This document shows positions 53,840 to 62,468 of a stretch of 64,000 bases of DNA, in pieces; positions within the stretch are counted from its first letter, which is position 1; every line of letters starts with the position of its first letter. Below the pieces are notes generated by a model, which was given only the letters and a program-made list of their open reading frames with translations, searched no databases and had not been told where the DNA came from. Source of the DNA: Rhizobium anhuiense. Lineage in GTDB: Bacteria; Pseudomonadota; Alphaproteobacteria; Rhizobiales; Rhizobiaceae. A program made the translations under genes and the position numbers. The stretch lies in assembly GCF_003985145.1 (NCBI RefSeq), contig NZ_ML133537.1:89840-153839 (forward strand), read 5' to 3'.

Positions 53840-55042
53840 TCAGCAGGCGAGATCGGCGACGACGGAGTCGAGGATCAGCATGCCGGACGGCGTGCAGCGC
53901 AGGCGTGAATTGCCGATCCGCTCGATGAATTTGTGTTCCAGCAGGAATTCCTCGCGTTTCGGGTCGAGGTCGCGGCCCGAAAGCTGCTGCCAGCGGGCAA
54001 GATCGACACCTTCCCGGAGCCGCAGCCCCATCAGCAAGAGCTCGTCGGACTGTTCCTCGAAGCCGAGCCGCTCCTCGTCGAGAATGCCGTGGCCGTCGCG
54101 CTCGACCATGTCGAGCCAGGCTTCCGGCTTGCGCTCGGTCGCCGTGGCGATCTTCTCCGGGCCGCGTGTCAGCCGGCCATGGGCGCCGGGGCCGATGCCG
54201 GCATAATCGCCGTAACGCCAGTAGGTCAGGTTATGCCGGCTTTCGGCACCCGGCCGGGCGTGATTGGAAACCTCATAGGCCGGCATGCCCTCGCGCGCGG
54301 TGATCTCCTGCGTCGCCTCGTACAGCAATGCCGATTGCTCGCCGTCCGGCACGACCAGCTTGCCCGCCTTGTGCAGGCCGTAGAAGGGCGTGCCTTCCTC
54401 GATGGTCAGCTGATAGAGGGAGAGATGGTCGACCGCATAGGAGATAGCCTCCTTCAGCTCTTTCTCCCATTCCTCGACCGTCTGCTGCGGCCGGGCATAG
54501 ATCAGATCGAAGGACATGCGGGGAAAAATGTCGCGCGCCAGCCGGATTGCTTTCAGCGCGTCGGCGACATCATGCAGACGGCCGAGGAATTTCAGGTCCC
54601 GATCATTCAGCGCTTGCACGCCGAGCGAGACACGATTGACGCCGGCGGCCCGATAGCCGCGGAAGCGGTCGGCCTCGACGCTCGAAGGGTTGGCCTCCAT
54701 GGTGATTTCGATGCCGGCAGGCACGTGCCAGTGCCGGGCAATGCCGTCGAGAATGGCCGAGACCGTTTCCGGCTTCATCAGCGAGGGCGTGCCGCCGCCG
54801 AGGAAGATGCTGGTGACCGTCTTCGGCCCGCTCATCGCCCGCACCGTTGCCATCTCCTTCAAGAAGGCAGCGGTGAAGCGCTCCTGATCCACCGGCTGGT
54901 GGCGCACATGGCTGTTGAAATCGCAATAGGGACACTTCGCCGCACAGAAGGGCCAATGCACGTAGACGCCGAAGCCGGGCTCACCGGTATCGGGCAAAAG
55001 TGCTGCATCGCGCGAGCTGCTTGGCGTGTCTGATGTGCCCAC
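53840..55042 (-). CDS. hemW: Radical SAM protein HemW
   Basis: Radical SAM haem chaperone formerly called coproporphyrinogen oxidase-like. The 4Fe-4S motif is CAAKCPYC (C33, C37, C40), followed by GGGTPSLM, EANPSSVE and NRVSLGVQALND. HNLTYW and the C-terminal HemW winged domain are present, which separates it from HemN. The 400-residue length is normal. It lies nine bases after rdgB on the same strand, at the end of a four-gene operon rph-VOC-rdgB-hemW. Confidence 0.95.
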   Translation of the reverse strand: MGTSDTPSSSRDAALLPDTGEPGFGVYVHWPFCAAKCPYCDFNSHVRHQPVDQERFTAAFLKEMATVRAMSGPKTVTSIFLGGGTPSLMKPETVSAILDGIARHWHVPAGIEITMEANPSSVEADRFRGYRAAGVNRVSLGVQALNDRDLKFLGRLHDVADALKAIRLARDIFPRMSFDLIYARPQQTVEEWEKELKEAISYAVDHLSLYQLTIEEGTPFYGLHKAGKLVVPDGEQSALLYEATQEITAREGMPAYEVSNHARPGAESRHNLTYWRYGDYAGIGPGAHGRLTRGPEKIATATERKPEAWLDMVERDGHGILDEERLGFEEQSDELLLMGLRLREGVDLARWQQLSGRDLDPKREEFLLEHKFIERIGNSRLRCTPSGMLILDSVVADLAC

Positions 55043-55051
55043 GTACCGACC

Positions 55052-55696
55052 TTATGCCTCCAGGCAGGTTTCGACGAAGAGTTTGAAGGCGCGGGCCCGA
55101 TGCGACAGCGCTTGCGGCTTGCCGACGTTCCAGCCGTGTTTTTCCTCGCCGCTCATTTCGCCGAAGGTGATGTCGTAACCCTTAGGCTGGAAGACCGGAT
55201 CGTAGCCGAAGCCCTGGGTGCCGCGCGGCGGCCAGACGACGCTGCCTTCCACCTCGCCACGGAACAGCTCCGTGTGCCCGTCCGGCCAGGCGAGGCAGAG
55301 CACGCTGATGAAACGTGCGGTGCGCTGTTCCGGCTTCGTCGCGCCGGCATCCTGCAGCGCCTTTTCCACCTTGGCCATCGCCATGTCGAAATCGCGCGTG
55401 CCGTCGGGCCTCTCCGCCCAGTTGGCGGTGTAGACGCCGGGATCGCCGCCGAGCGCGTCGACCACCAGTCCGGAATCGTCCGAAAGCGCCGGCATGCCGG
55501 CGGCATTGGCCGAGGCGACCGCCTTGATCGTCGCATTCTCCTCGAAACTCGTGCCGGTCTCGTCAGGCTCGACGAAATTCAGCTCCGCCGCCGATTTGGC
55601 GGTGAAGCCGAGCGGCCCGATCAATTCCTGGATCTCGCGGATCTTGCCGGCATTGTGGCTGGCGACGACGATGGTCTTCGTTTCAAGCTTGCGCAT
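55052..55696 (-). CDS. rdgB: dITP/XTP pyrophosphatase (RdgB/HAM1)
   Basis: House-cleaning nucleotide pyrophosphatase hydrolysing dITP and XTP, 214 residues. The N-terminus TIVVASHNAGKIREIQEL, the middle ALSDDSGLVVDALGGDPGVYTANWA and the C-terminal GTQGFGYDPVFQPKG and LSHRARAF are diagnostic. It starts directly at the stop of the VOC gene and lies nine bases before hemW, so it is part of the rph operon. Confidence 0.97.
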   Translation of the reverse strand: MRKLETKTIVVASHNAGKIREIQELIGPLGFTAKSAAELNFVEPDETGTSFEENATIKAVASANAAGMPALSDDSGLVVDALGGDPGVYTANWAERPDGTRDFDMAMAKVEKALQDAGATKPEQRTARFISVLCLAWPDGHTELFRGEVEGSVVWPPRGTQGFGYDPVFQPKGYDITFGEMSGEEKHGWNVGKPQALSHRARAFKLFVETCLEA

Positions 55697-56122
55697 TCAG
55701 ATATCCTGTTCGATGCCCCAGATTTTAGCCTCTGCGCATTCCAGGCTGTTGCCGGCCGGATCGCGGAAATAGATCGAGCGGCCGCCGTTCGGCCAGCGCA
55801 CCTCGGATTCGATCGCCACATCAGCCGCCGTCAGCTTCTCGGCCATGGCGTCGATATTGCGGCCGGATACCCGGAAACAGGCATGGCCCTGGCCGGTCGT
55901 GCCGTGCGGCGGCACCTGCAGGGCATCAGGCGCCGGCGGCTTCACCGTTTCCTCGGGGTTGAAGATCAACAGAACGCCGGGCCCGCAGCGGAAGAAGACA
56001 TGCCGGTTGGCGGCGCGGGCGATCTTCTCCAGTCCGAGGACGTCTTCGTAAAACGCCTCGGCCTGATCGAGATCCCGCGCATAGAGCGCCGTTTCCAACA
56101 TGCCTTCCAGCATGGGCTTCAT
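55697..56122 (-). CDS. VOC family (glyoxalase-like) protein
   Basis: A 141-residue glyoxalase/bleomycin resistance-fold protein: LETALYARDLDQAEAFYEDVLGL at the start, HVFFRCGPGVLLIF in the middle and RSIYFRDPAGNSLECAEA at the end, with metal-ligand-like Glu. The first ATG overlaps the rph stop by four bases. An ATG three codons later (56113) has a better spaced AAGGA, so the exact start is open. It is embedded between rph and rdgB. Its reaction is unknown. Confidence 0.85.
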   Translation of the reverse strand: MKPMLEGMLETALYARDLDQAEAFYEDVLGLEKIARAANRHVFFRCGPGVLLIFNPEETVKPPAPDALQVPPHGTTGQGHACFRVSGRNIDAMAEKLTAADVAIESEVRWPNGGRSIYFRDPAGNSLECAEAKIWGIEQDI

Positions 56123-56838
56123 CCTTCGACGGCTTGCTTCTGCAGCGCCACCAGTTCGCCGATGCCGTTTCTGGCAAGCTGCATCAGCGAGGTGAATTCG
56201 CCCTCGCTGAACGGCGTGCCCTCGGCCGTGCCCTGGATCTCGACGATCCCGCCGGTGCCGGTCATGACGAAGTTCGCATCGGTCTCGGCCGAGGAATCTT
56301 CGAGGTAATCGAGATCGATCACCGGCTGGCTGGCGAAGATACCGCAGGAGATGGCGGCGACATGATCCTTCAGGACCCGGTCAACCTTGATCATGTTGCG
56401 GCTTTCCATCCATTTCAGGCAATCGTAAAGCGCAATCCAGCCGCCGGTGATCGAGGCGGTCCGCGTGCCGCCATCGGCCTGGATGACGTCGCAGTCGAGC
56501 GTGATCTGCCGTTCGCCGAGCGCCTGCAGGTCGACGACGGCGCGCAACGACCGGCCGATCAGCCGCTGAATTTCCTGGGTGCGGCCGCCCTGCTTGCCGG
56601 CGGCGGCCTCGCGCTTCATCCGTTCGCCGGTCGCCCGCGGCAGCATGCCATATTCGGCGGTGACCCAGCCCTTGCCGGTATTGCGCAGCCAGGGCGGCGT
56701 CTTTTCTTCAAGGCTGGCCGTGCAGAGCACATGCGTATCGCCGAACTTGACCAGGCAGGAGCCTTCCGCATGCTTGGAAAAATTGCGCTCGAACGAGACC
56801 TTGCGCATCTGGTCGATTTTTCTGCCTGAAGGCCGCAT
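56119..56838 (-). CDS. rph: Ribonuclease PH
   Basis: Phosphorolytic 3'-5' exoribonuclease trimming tRNA 3' ends, 239 residues. It starts MRPSGRKIDQMRKVSFERN and has KFGDTHVLCTASLEEKTPPW, GWVTAEYGMLPRAT, RTQEIQRLIGRSLRAVVDL, CDVIQADGGTRTASITG and LDYLEDSSAETDANFVMTG, all conserved. It is divergent from hrcA, as in many Rhizobiales, and is the first gene of a four-gene operon. Confidence 0.97.
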   Translation of the reverse strand: MRPSGRKIDQMRKVSFERNFSKHAEGSCLVKFGDTHVLCTASLEEKTPPWLRNTGKGWVTAEYGMLPRATGERMKREAAAGKQGGRTQEIQRLIGRSLRAVVDLQALGERQITLDCDVIQADGGTRTASITGGWIALYDCLKWMESRNMIKVDRVLKDHVAAISCGIFASQPVIDLDYLEDSSAETDANFVMTGTGGIVEIQGTAEGTPFSEGEFTSLMQLARNGIGELVALQKQAVEG

Positions 56839-56965
56839 TCTTATCTCCTGGGGTTTGTTGACCGCTTCTACGATTGGCGGCGCCTATTTGCAAATTCCCT
56901 TTTGCCACGGGTGCGAGTTTGACTTACTTTTCGGGAAGTATCATCAGCGCGGGTTCTTAAGCTTC

Positions 56966-58054
56966 ATGGGCATCAGGTCGACGTCGGTTTCGGATGCTGT
57001 TGCCGCACTGGACGAGCGCTCCAGGGAAATTTTTCGGCGCATCGTCGAAGGCTATCTGGAAAGTGGCGAGCCGCTCGGTTCGCGCAACCTGTCCCGTCTT
57101 CTGCCGATGTCGCTGTCGCCGGCCTCGGTGCGCAACGTCATGAGCGATCTCGAAGAACTCGGCCTGATCTATTCGCCGCACGTCAGCGCCGGACGGCTGC
57201 CGACCCAGATCGGCCTGCGTTTCTTCGTCGATGCCTTCATGCAGGTCGGCGACCTCTCTGCCGAGGAGCGCGCCAACATCGACCGGCAGGTGCGGGCCGA
57301 AAGCGGCGGCAATCCGGTGGAATCGATGATGAACGAGGCAAGCCGCATGCTGTCCGGCATTTCGCGCGGCGCCGGCCTCGTCATCACCTCGAAAAGCGAT
57401 CCGGTGCTGAAACATGTCGAGTTCATCCGGCTCGAACCGACCAAGGCGCTGGCCGTGCTCGTCGGCGATCACGATCAGGTGGAAAACCGCATCATCGAGC
57501 TGCCGGCGGGCGTCACCTCCTCGCAACTGACCGAGGCGGCGAATTTTCTCAATGCCCATATGTCCGGCCAGACGCTGCCGGAACTCCGCAAGCAGTTGAG
57601 CCGGCTGAAGGATGACGTCCGCCACGAGCTCGATGCCCTGTCGCGCGATCTCGTCGAGCGCGGCATCGCTGTCTGGGCCGGCAGCCCGGACGAGGGCAAG
57701 CCCGCGCAACTGATCATCCGCGGCCGCGCCAACTTGCTCGAGGGGCTGGCCGGCGCCGAGGATCTCGACCGGCTGCGCTTGCTGTTCGACGATCTCGAGA
57801 AGAAGGACAGCCTGATCGAGATTCTCAATCTCGCCGAAACCGGTTCCGGCGTGCGCATCTTCATCGGTTCGGAAAACAAGCTCTTCTCGCTGTCCGGCTC
57901 GTCGCTGATCGTCGCGCCCTATCGTGACGATGACGATCGCATCGTCGGTGCCGTCGGCGTCATCGGCCCGACGCGGCTCAATTATTCCCGCATCGTGCCG
58001 ATGGTGGATTACACCGCCCAGCTCGTCTCCCGCCTTTCGCGCAATCAGCTTTGA
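56966..58054 (+). CDS. hrcA: Heat-inducible transcription repressor HrcA
   Basis: Repressor of groESL-type heat-shock operons through CIRCE operators, 362 residues. The winged helix N-terminus (LDERSREIFRRIVEGYLESG, then EPLGSRNLSRLL and SPASVRNVMSDLEELGLIYSP) and the conserved HVSAGRLPTQIGLRFFVD are present, as is the C-terminal IGPTRLNYSRIVPMVDYTA. The start at 56966 (MGIRSTSV) gives the normal length; the frame is open further upstream over the divergent rph promoter. No CIRCE inverted repeat was seen before it. Confidence 0.96.
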   Translation: MGIRSTSVSDAVAALDERSREIFRRIVEGYLESGEPLGSRNLSRLLPMSLSPASVRNVMSDLEELGLIYSPHVSAGRLPTQIGLRFFVDAFMQVGDLSAEERANIDRQVRAESGGNPVESMMNEASRMLSGISRGAGLVITSKSDPVLKHVEFIRLEPTKALAVLVGDHDQVENRIIELPAGVTSSQLTEAANFLNAHMSGQTLPELRKQLSRLKDDVRHELDALSRDLVERGIAVWAGSPDEGKPAQLIIRGRANLLEGLAGAEDLDRLRLLFDDLEKKDSLIEILNLAETGSGVRIFIGSENKLFSLSGSSLIVAPYRDDDDRIVGAVGVIGPTRLNYSRIVPMVDYTAQLVSRLSRNQL

Positions 58055-58102
58055 CGCCGCAACTGGCGAACGTGCGGAATTTTCGCTTCTTTGTCACGCA
58101 GA

Positions 58103-58131
58103 CTTGATTTTTTTCGGTCAAACCTCGATAT
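58103..58131 (+). promoter_or_regulatory. Possible heat-shock (RpoH) promoter of grpE
   Basis: CTTGATT at 58103-58109 and CCTCGATAT at 58123-58131, 13 bases apart, resemble the CTTGAAA/CCCCATAT pattern of RpoH promoters. They are correctly placed 35 bases before grpE. The -10 element is imperfect. Confidence 0.4.
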
Positions 58132-58165
58132 CGGGCGCATCTGAAGACACCAACCGGAGACCGTC

Positions 58166-58798
58166 ATGACCGATGACACGACGAAAAACGGACCTGACGC
58201 AACTGCGGCCGATGCCGCAGCCGACGCTGCCGCCTACGTCGAGAACGATATTGCGCAGGAAGAGGCTGCCCAGCCGGACCCGCTCGAGCTTCTGAAAGCC
58301 GAAAACGGTGAGCTGCGCGACCGCTATCTGCGCCTTGCCGCCGAGATGGACAATCTGCGCCGGCGCACCGAGCGCGAAGTGAAGGACGCCAAGTCCTATT
58401 CCGTCGCGGGCTTTGCGCGCGACATGCTCGCCGTCTCGGACAATCTGCGCCGCGCGCTTGATGCCATCTCTCCGGAGACGAAGGCTGCGGCCGATGCCGG
58501 CCTCAGCACCCTGATCGAAGGTGTCGAGATGACCGAGCGCGCCATGCTGTCGGCTCTTGAGCGCCACGGCGTTCGCAAGCTGGAGCCGGTCGGCCAGAAG
58601 TTCGATCCGAATTTCCATCAGGCGATGTTCGAGGTGCCCAACCCCGACGTGCCGAACAATACGGTCGTCCAGGTCGTGCAGGCAGGCTTCACCATCGGCG
58701 AACGCGTGCTGCGCCCGGCCATGGTCGGCGTCGCCAAGGGCGGCCCCAAGCCGGCCGAAGCCGAAACCAACTCCGTCTTCGACGAGAAGGACGCTTAA
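58166..58798 (+). CDS. grpE: Nucleotide exchange factor GrpE
   Basis: DnaK co-chaperone of 210 residues. A disordered acidic N-terminus is followed by the coiled coil (ENGELRDRYLRLAAEMDNLR) and the beta domain with FDPNFHQAMFEVPNPDVPNNTVVQVVQAGFTIGERVLRPAMVGVAKG. All family signatures are present. It follows hrcA by 111 bases with its own probable heat-shock promoter. Confidence 0.97.
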   Translation: MTDDTTKNGPDATAADAAADAAAYVENDIAQEEAAQPDPLELLKAENGELRDRYLRLAAEMDNLRRRTEREVKDAKSYSVAGFARDMLAVSDNLRRALDAISPETKAAADAGLSTLIEGVEMTERAMLSALERHGVRKLEPVGQKFDPNFHQAMFEVPNPDVPNNTVVQVVQAGFTIGERVLRPAMVGVAKGGPKPAEAETNSVFDEKDA

Positions 58799-58836
58799 GG
58801 ACGTTTCCCTTCCGCTCAGGAAAGGAAACCAAAGCT

Positions 58837-59781
58837 TCAGATGCGGGCGAAACGTTCGATCAGCAGATCGAAGAAGCCGTCCGCATCGACATGGCGCATG
58901 ACCTTGGCATTGCGCTTGCGCTCGGTCACATGCCACCAGTCGACGACGGTCATGCCGACGGTGAGTTCGGACCGGACCTCGATCTCGACATTGCAGTCCC
59001 GACCCCTGAAGAGCTCCGGCTTCAGCAGATAGGCGATCACGGTCGGGTCGTGCAGCGGCCCGCCGTCGGAGCCGTATTTCTCGATATCGAACCGCTCGAA
59101 GAATTCCAGCATCTCGACCATGGCCTTAACAGGCGCCGTGCCGATCTCGGCCATGCGCTTCACCCGGTCCTTGCGGGTCAGCAATTGGTGAGTGACGTCA
59201 AGCGGCATCATCACGATCGGCACGCCTGAGCGAAAGACGATATCGGCGGCCTCGGGGTCGACATAGATGTTGAATTCGGCGGCCGGGGTGATGTTGCCGC
59301 CCTCGAAGAAGCCGCCGCCCATCATCACCAGTTCGCGGATGCGGGGAACGATGTCGGGCGCCTTCTGGAAGGCCAGGCCGATATTGGTGAGCGGCCCGAG
59401 CGTGCAGAGCGTCACCGTGCCTGTCGGCTCGCCGCGCAGCGTCTCGATGATGAAATCGACCGAATGGTCGGGCTGCAGCGCCATCGTCGGCTCGCTGAGG
59501 TCGGGCCCGTCGAGGCCGGTCTTGCCGTGCACATGTTCGGCCGTCACCAGCTTGCGGGCGATCGGCGCGTCGGCGCCGGCGAAAACCTTTGTCTCCCGCC
59601 GGCCGCAGAGCTCGCAGACGATGCGCGCATTGCGGCTGGTGAAGGAAAGCGGCACGTTGCCGGCGACCGTCGTGATCCCCAGCACCTCCAGCTCCTCGGG
59701 ACTGCCGAAGGCCAGCATGATGGCGGCCGCATCGTCCTGGCCGGGATCCGTGTCGATGATGATCTTTCTTGCGCTTGCCAT
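58837..59781 (-). CDS. Inosine-uridine preferring nucleoside hydrolase family
   Basis: Nucleoside N-ribohydrolase of about 314 residues. The calcium-binding signature IIIDTDPGQDDAAAIMLA is near the N-terminus; further conserved segments are LTNIGLAFQKAPDIVPRIRELVMMGGGF, PAAEFNIYVDPEAADIVF, MMPLDVTHQLL and GPLHDPTVIAYLL with the catalytic His. It salvages bases from nucleosides. Met at 59781 gives the usual family start; the upstream ATG at 59838 is possible, and neither has an ideal ribosome site. Confidence 0.92.
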   Translation of the reverse strand: MASARKIIIDTDPGQDDAAAIMLAFGSPEELEVLGITTVAGNVPLSFTSRNARIVCELCGRRETKVFAGADAPIARKLVTAEHVHGKTGLDGPDLSEPTMALQPDHSVDFIIETLRGEPTGTVTLCTLGPLTNIGLAFQKAPDIVPRIRELVMMGGGFFEGGNITPAAEFNIYVDPEAADIVFRSGVPIVMMPLDVTHQLLTRKDRVKRMAEIGTAPVKAMVEMLEFFERFDIEKYGSDGGPLHDPTVIAYLLKPELFRGRDCNVEIEVRSELTVGMTVVDWWHVTERKRNAKVMRHVDADGFFDLLIERFARI

Positions 59782-59965
59782 TCCGATCGTTCCATCCTCG
59801 CGGGTGCGCTTTGCCTCGGCATGCACCGATTTGTTCATTTCCCGTCACAAATCAGCACAGTCCGTGCGGGCATGTTTTGATGCGAGGCAGCCGCCGCTTT
59901 GTCAAGCAAGCAGCCGGCGGCACCGCTTTAAAATTGTGAGGTGGCGCCGGCACGTCGCACCGTGC

Positions 59966-59994
59966 CTTGCAGCACTGGGCTGCTCTCCCCATAT
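59966..59994 (+). promoter_or_regulatory. Probable RpoH (sigma-32 type) promoter of hsp20
   Basis: CTTGCAG at 59966-59972 and CCCCATAT at 59987-59994 with a 14-base gap match the heat-shock sigma factor consensus (CTTGAAA/CCCCATNT) closely, including a perfect -10. Transcription would begin near 60001, directly at the first hairpin of the leader. Confidence 0.7.
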
Positions 59995-60000
59995 TAGCGG

Positions 60001-60059
60001 CATCCGGACGCTGCGTTTAAGGTCCGGGATGGTCGCTTGCATCAAGGACTTGAAAAGAG
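60001..60059 (+). promoter_or_regulatory. ROSE-like RNA thermometer in the hsp20 leader
   Basis: The 59-base leader can fold into two hairpins. The first pairs CATCCGGAC (60001-60009) with GTCCGGGATG (60022-60031) with one bulge. The second pairs GGTCGCT (60031-60037) with AAGGACT (from 60044), so the motif UCGCU faces the Shine-Dalgarno AGGA with the bulged G typical of ROSE elements (consensus U-U/C-GCU). ROSE thermometers control small heat-shock genes in rhizobia by melting on warming. The fold was drawn by hand. Confidence 0.6.
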
Positions 60060-60485
60060 ATGAGCCGCATTACCCCTTTCGCCAGCCCGCTGCTTCTGGG
60101 CTTCGATGCCATGGAAAAGACGCTGGAGCGCATTTCCAAGGCAAGTGACGGATATCCACCCTATAATATCGAGCGCATCGCCGCCGACAACGGCGCCCCG
60201 GAACGTCTGCGCATCACCCTTGCCGTCGCCGGTTTCAGCGAGGAGGAACTCGATGTCTCCATTGAGGAGAACCAGCTTCTGATCCGCGGCCGCCAAGTGG
60301 AACAGGGCGAGCGGGACTATCTCTACCGCGGCATCGCCGCCCGCCAGTTCCAGCGCACCTTCGTTCTTGCCGACGGCATGCAGGTGCTCGGCGCCGGCCT
60401 GAAGAACGGTCTGCTCTCCGTCGATCTAATTCGTCCGGAACCCGCGCGCATGGTCAAGAAAATTAACATTTCGGTTTCACAGTAG
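60060..60485 (+). CDS. Hsp20 family small heat-shock protein
   Basis: Alpha-crystallin domain chaperone of 141 residues, IbpA-like. The N-terminus contains LLLGFDAMEKTLERI and PPYNIERI, the crystallin domain has ITLAVAGFSEEELDVSIEENQLLIRGRQ, and the AFQRTFVLADGMQV-like and KNGLLSVDLIRPEP segments close it. It protects unfolded proteins during heat stress. Control is probably double: an RpoH promoter and an RNA thermometer. A DUF1150 gene follows, as in other rhizobia. Confidence 0.95.
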   Translation: MSRITPFASPLLLGFDAMEKTLERISKASDGYPPYNIERIAADNGAPERLRITLAVAGFSEEELDVSIEENQLLIRGRQVEQGERDYLYRGIAARQFQRTFVLADGMQVLGAGLKNGLLSVDLIRPEPARMVKKINISVSQ

Positions 60486-60532
60486 CACAACGGTTTGTCG
60501 AACCGTTGGTCCCTTCTTCCGGAGGAACAGGA

Positions 60533-60790
60533 ATGTTGATGAAAGAAGCCACGTCTCACTTGACCAAATCCGAGCTTGCCCACATCGGCAACGGCGAGGT
60601 CGCCTACATCAGAAAAATGCGCACCGAAGAGGTCGCCAAGTGCTTTCCCGAGGCGCCGGATATCGATCCGAACGTCGATCTCTGGGCACTCTTCGGCGCC
60701 GACGGCACGCCGATCCTCTTGACGGACAACCGCTCCAGCACCTTTTTCAAGGCTGCCGAGGACGAACTGAAGACGGTCAGCCTGCACTGA
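60533..60790 (+). CDS. DUF1150 family protein
   Basis: An 85-residue protein with the DUF1150 core ELAHIGNGEVAYIRKMRTEEV and PNVDLWALFGADGTPILLTDN. GGAGGAACAGGA precedes the ATG at 60533. It follows hsp20 by 47 bases on the same strand and is likely co-transcribed. The family occurs in alphaproteobacteria, often beside small heat-shock genes. Its biochemical role is not known. Confidence 0.9.
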   Translation: MLMKEATSHLTKSELAHIGNGEVAYIRKMRTEEVAKCFPEAPDIDPNVDLWALFGADGTPILLTDNRSSTFFKAAEDELKTVSLH

Positions 60791-61514
60791 CCGTCAGATG
60801 GTGTCCGTCGCGTTTCACCGCTCTTGCAGTGCGCGGTCGCTTATCCGATTTTGCTGCGGTCGGGGCTGATGCCACGATATATGCGCGTAGCCTGCTTTCG
60901 ACGTTTTCCGTGCGATGATGTTGGAAGCTCCAGGATTCGGTATCAAATCCCACCAGACTGACAGGGTTATGGCAACTGTGCGCCAGTAGGAGAGATTGGC
61001 GTCGGGTTGGATTAGTGACCGCATTGGGGCCGTAAGCCGACCGGCAGCTTTTTGGCGCTCACACGCGATAACAGACATCCAGCGAGGAAAGATTAGCGCC
61101 ATCCCTGCCCCAATGCGGACGCGTGATCACTAGGAGCGTTTCTTCCGCTTTGCGGCCAAAAGCGGTGAGCAAGCGGTAACTATGCGACCAAACACCAACT
61201 CTTCGAGTAAGATCTTCAGCTTCGACGGATTTGGGTCTAGAGAGCATTTCCCCGACATCTGAGTTAGTATTGCGACTGAGGAACCGAATTCAGCCACAGG
61301 AGAGCTGGTGTGGACGTTGCCGCTTGGTTGCGAGGAATCGGTGTCACAGCCCTTGAATAGTGTCGACCTCTGATAGTGGTGAAGCCCGCCGTCCACTTTT
61401 GCCTCGCGCTCCTTGATCGGAAAAGTCGAGATGGGTCGATACCCGAAATTCGAGAATGCTGAACAAGATTCGGGAGCACGCCAACAAGCAGAAATCGCAT
61501 GAGCTTGATCTCTG
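60791..61514. other. Non-coding, apparently degraded region
   Basis: More than 700 bases without a credible gene. Short frames exist on the minus strand (61130-61531), but their residues show no family pattern. An imperfect inverted repeat pairs about 61014-61030 with about 61106-61130 (CCCCAATGCGG and its complement). At 61310-61360 a 16-codon frame resembles the start of a cyclase-type SAM domain. The mixed base composition suggests remnants of lost genes. Confidence 0.5.
61310..61360 (+). pseudogene. Possible fragment of a SAM-domain adenylate cyclase gene start
   Basis: A GTG preceded by AGGAGAG starts a short frame reading (V)DVAAWLRGIGVTALE and then a stop. Rhizobial class III cyclases with an N-terminal SAM domain begin MDVAAWLRGLGLE, so the resemblance is close over eleven residues. 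The rest of such a gene is absent. It may be a decayed remnant; a chance match cannot be excluded. Confidence 0.3.
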
Positions 61515-62438
61515 CTATGGAATTTCAGCATAGCGGATGATGCTCTGATTTTGGACGTTGGCGACTAATTCATCAGAGCGAGACAAAAATCGGCGGAGCA
61601 AAGGTGAGGAATTTGAATCGTTGTATCCTAAGGTGAGATCAATTGTCGGAGGCACACCCTCAAGTGCTCTAGCAACGACATTTGGCGTCAGCATATTTTG
61701 CGCATAAAGCGGAATAAGCGTTATTCCACCTGTAGACACGACGAGCGACATTGCTGACGGCAGGCCTTCGCCTTCGTACTCTGCCTTGAGGGTGATCCCA
61801 ACGTTCGACGCGTAATCTTGGATCACGGATTGCAATACGGGAGAAATTCTAGCCGAACTGACGTAAGTTTCGCGGGCAAGGTCCTGCGGCCGGATCTTTT
61901 TGCGCGACGTCAAGCGATGGTCCGCCGGCAGTACGGCGATCAGTGGCTCCTTGGCTAAAAACTTGAAGGACACACCAACACTCTGCGTCTCGGGGCGAAG
62001 GAACGCGACGTCCAGCTTGCCTCGCATCAGTGCCAGAGCAAGGTCCGGGGAAGACTGACTGGACAATATGATTTCAACCTCCGGCGCTTCCTCACGAATA
62101 ATGCGCAATGCATGGGGTAGCCACACGACCTCTTGCCCTGCGAGAAAACCGATAGTGAACGACTGCTTTTCTGGCCGTTCTGCCCGCCGGGCCCCTTCCG
62201 CGGCCGCCTCGACTTGCAATAACGCCAGCCGCGCGTGATCAAGAAACACTTTACCGGCGGCGGTGAGCGTCACGCCGCGCGACTGCCGTTCCAGCAGCTT
62301 TACACCGACTTCGGTTTCCAGATCGCGAATTTGCCTGCTGAGTGAGGGCTGGGACGTGTGAAGCCGCCGCTCTGCTGCGGTCAGTAAGCTTCCCTCCTCC
62401 GCAACAGCAACAAAATAGCGCAAATGCCTCAGCTCCAT
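61515..62438 (-). CDS. LysR family transcriptional regulator
   Basis: A 307-residue LysR protein starting MELRHLRYFVAVAEEGSLLT, with the helix-turn-helix AAERRLHTSQPSLSRQIRDL and an effector domain FTIGFLAGQEVVWLPHAL. It resembles the CatM/BenM-like group. A near-perfect palindrome in the upstream gap looks like its operator. It is divergent from an alpha/beta hydrolase gene and probably regulates it. Codon use appears less GC-biased than in the core genes. Confidence 0.9.
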   Translation of the reverse strand: MELRHLRYFVAVAEEGSLLTAAERRLHTSQPSLSRQIRDLETEVGVKLLERQSRGVTLTAAGKVFLDHARLALLQVEAAAEGARRAERPEKQSFTIGFLAGQEVVWLPHALRIIREEAPEVEIILSSQSSPDLALALMRGKLDVAFLRPETQSVGVSFKFLAKEPLIAVLPADHRLTSRKKIRPQDLARETYVSSARISPVLQSVIQDYASNVGITLKAEYEGEGLPSAMSLVVSTGGITLIPLYAQNMLTPNVVARALEGVPPTIDLTLGYNDSNSSPLLRRFLSRSDELVANVQNQSIIRYAEIP

Positions 62439-62447
62439 CGGATCCTC

Positions 62448-62468
62448 GCTATACCTTTAAGGCATAGC
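62448..62468. promoter_or_regulatory. Palindromic LysR operator candidate
   Basis: GCTATACCTTTAAGGCATAGC is palindromic around its central T except for one mismatched pair and contains the T-N11-A core of LysR sites. It lies ten bases before the LysR start codon, consistent with autoregulation and control of the divergent hydrolase gene. Confidence 0.55.

Noticed and set aside
56839..56965. CIRCE operator before hrcA
   Set aside because: The TTAGCACTC-N9-GAGTGCTAA inverted repeat is not present in the rph/hrcA gap.
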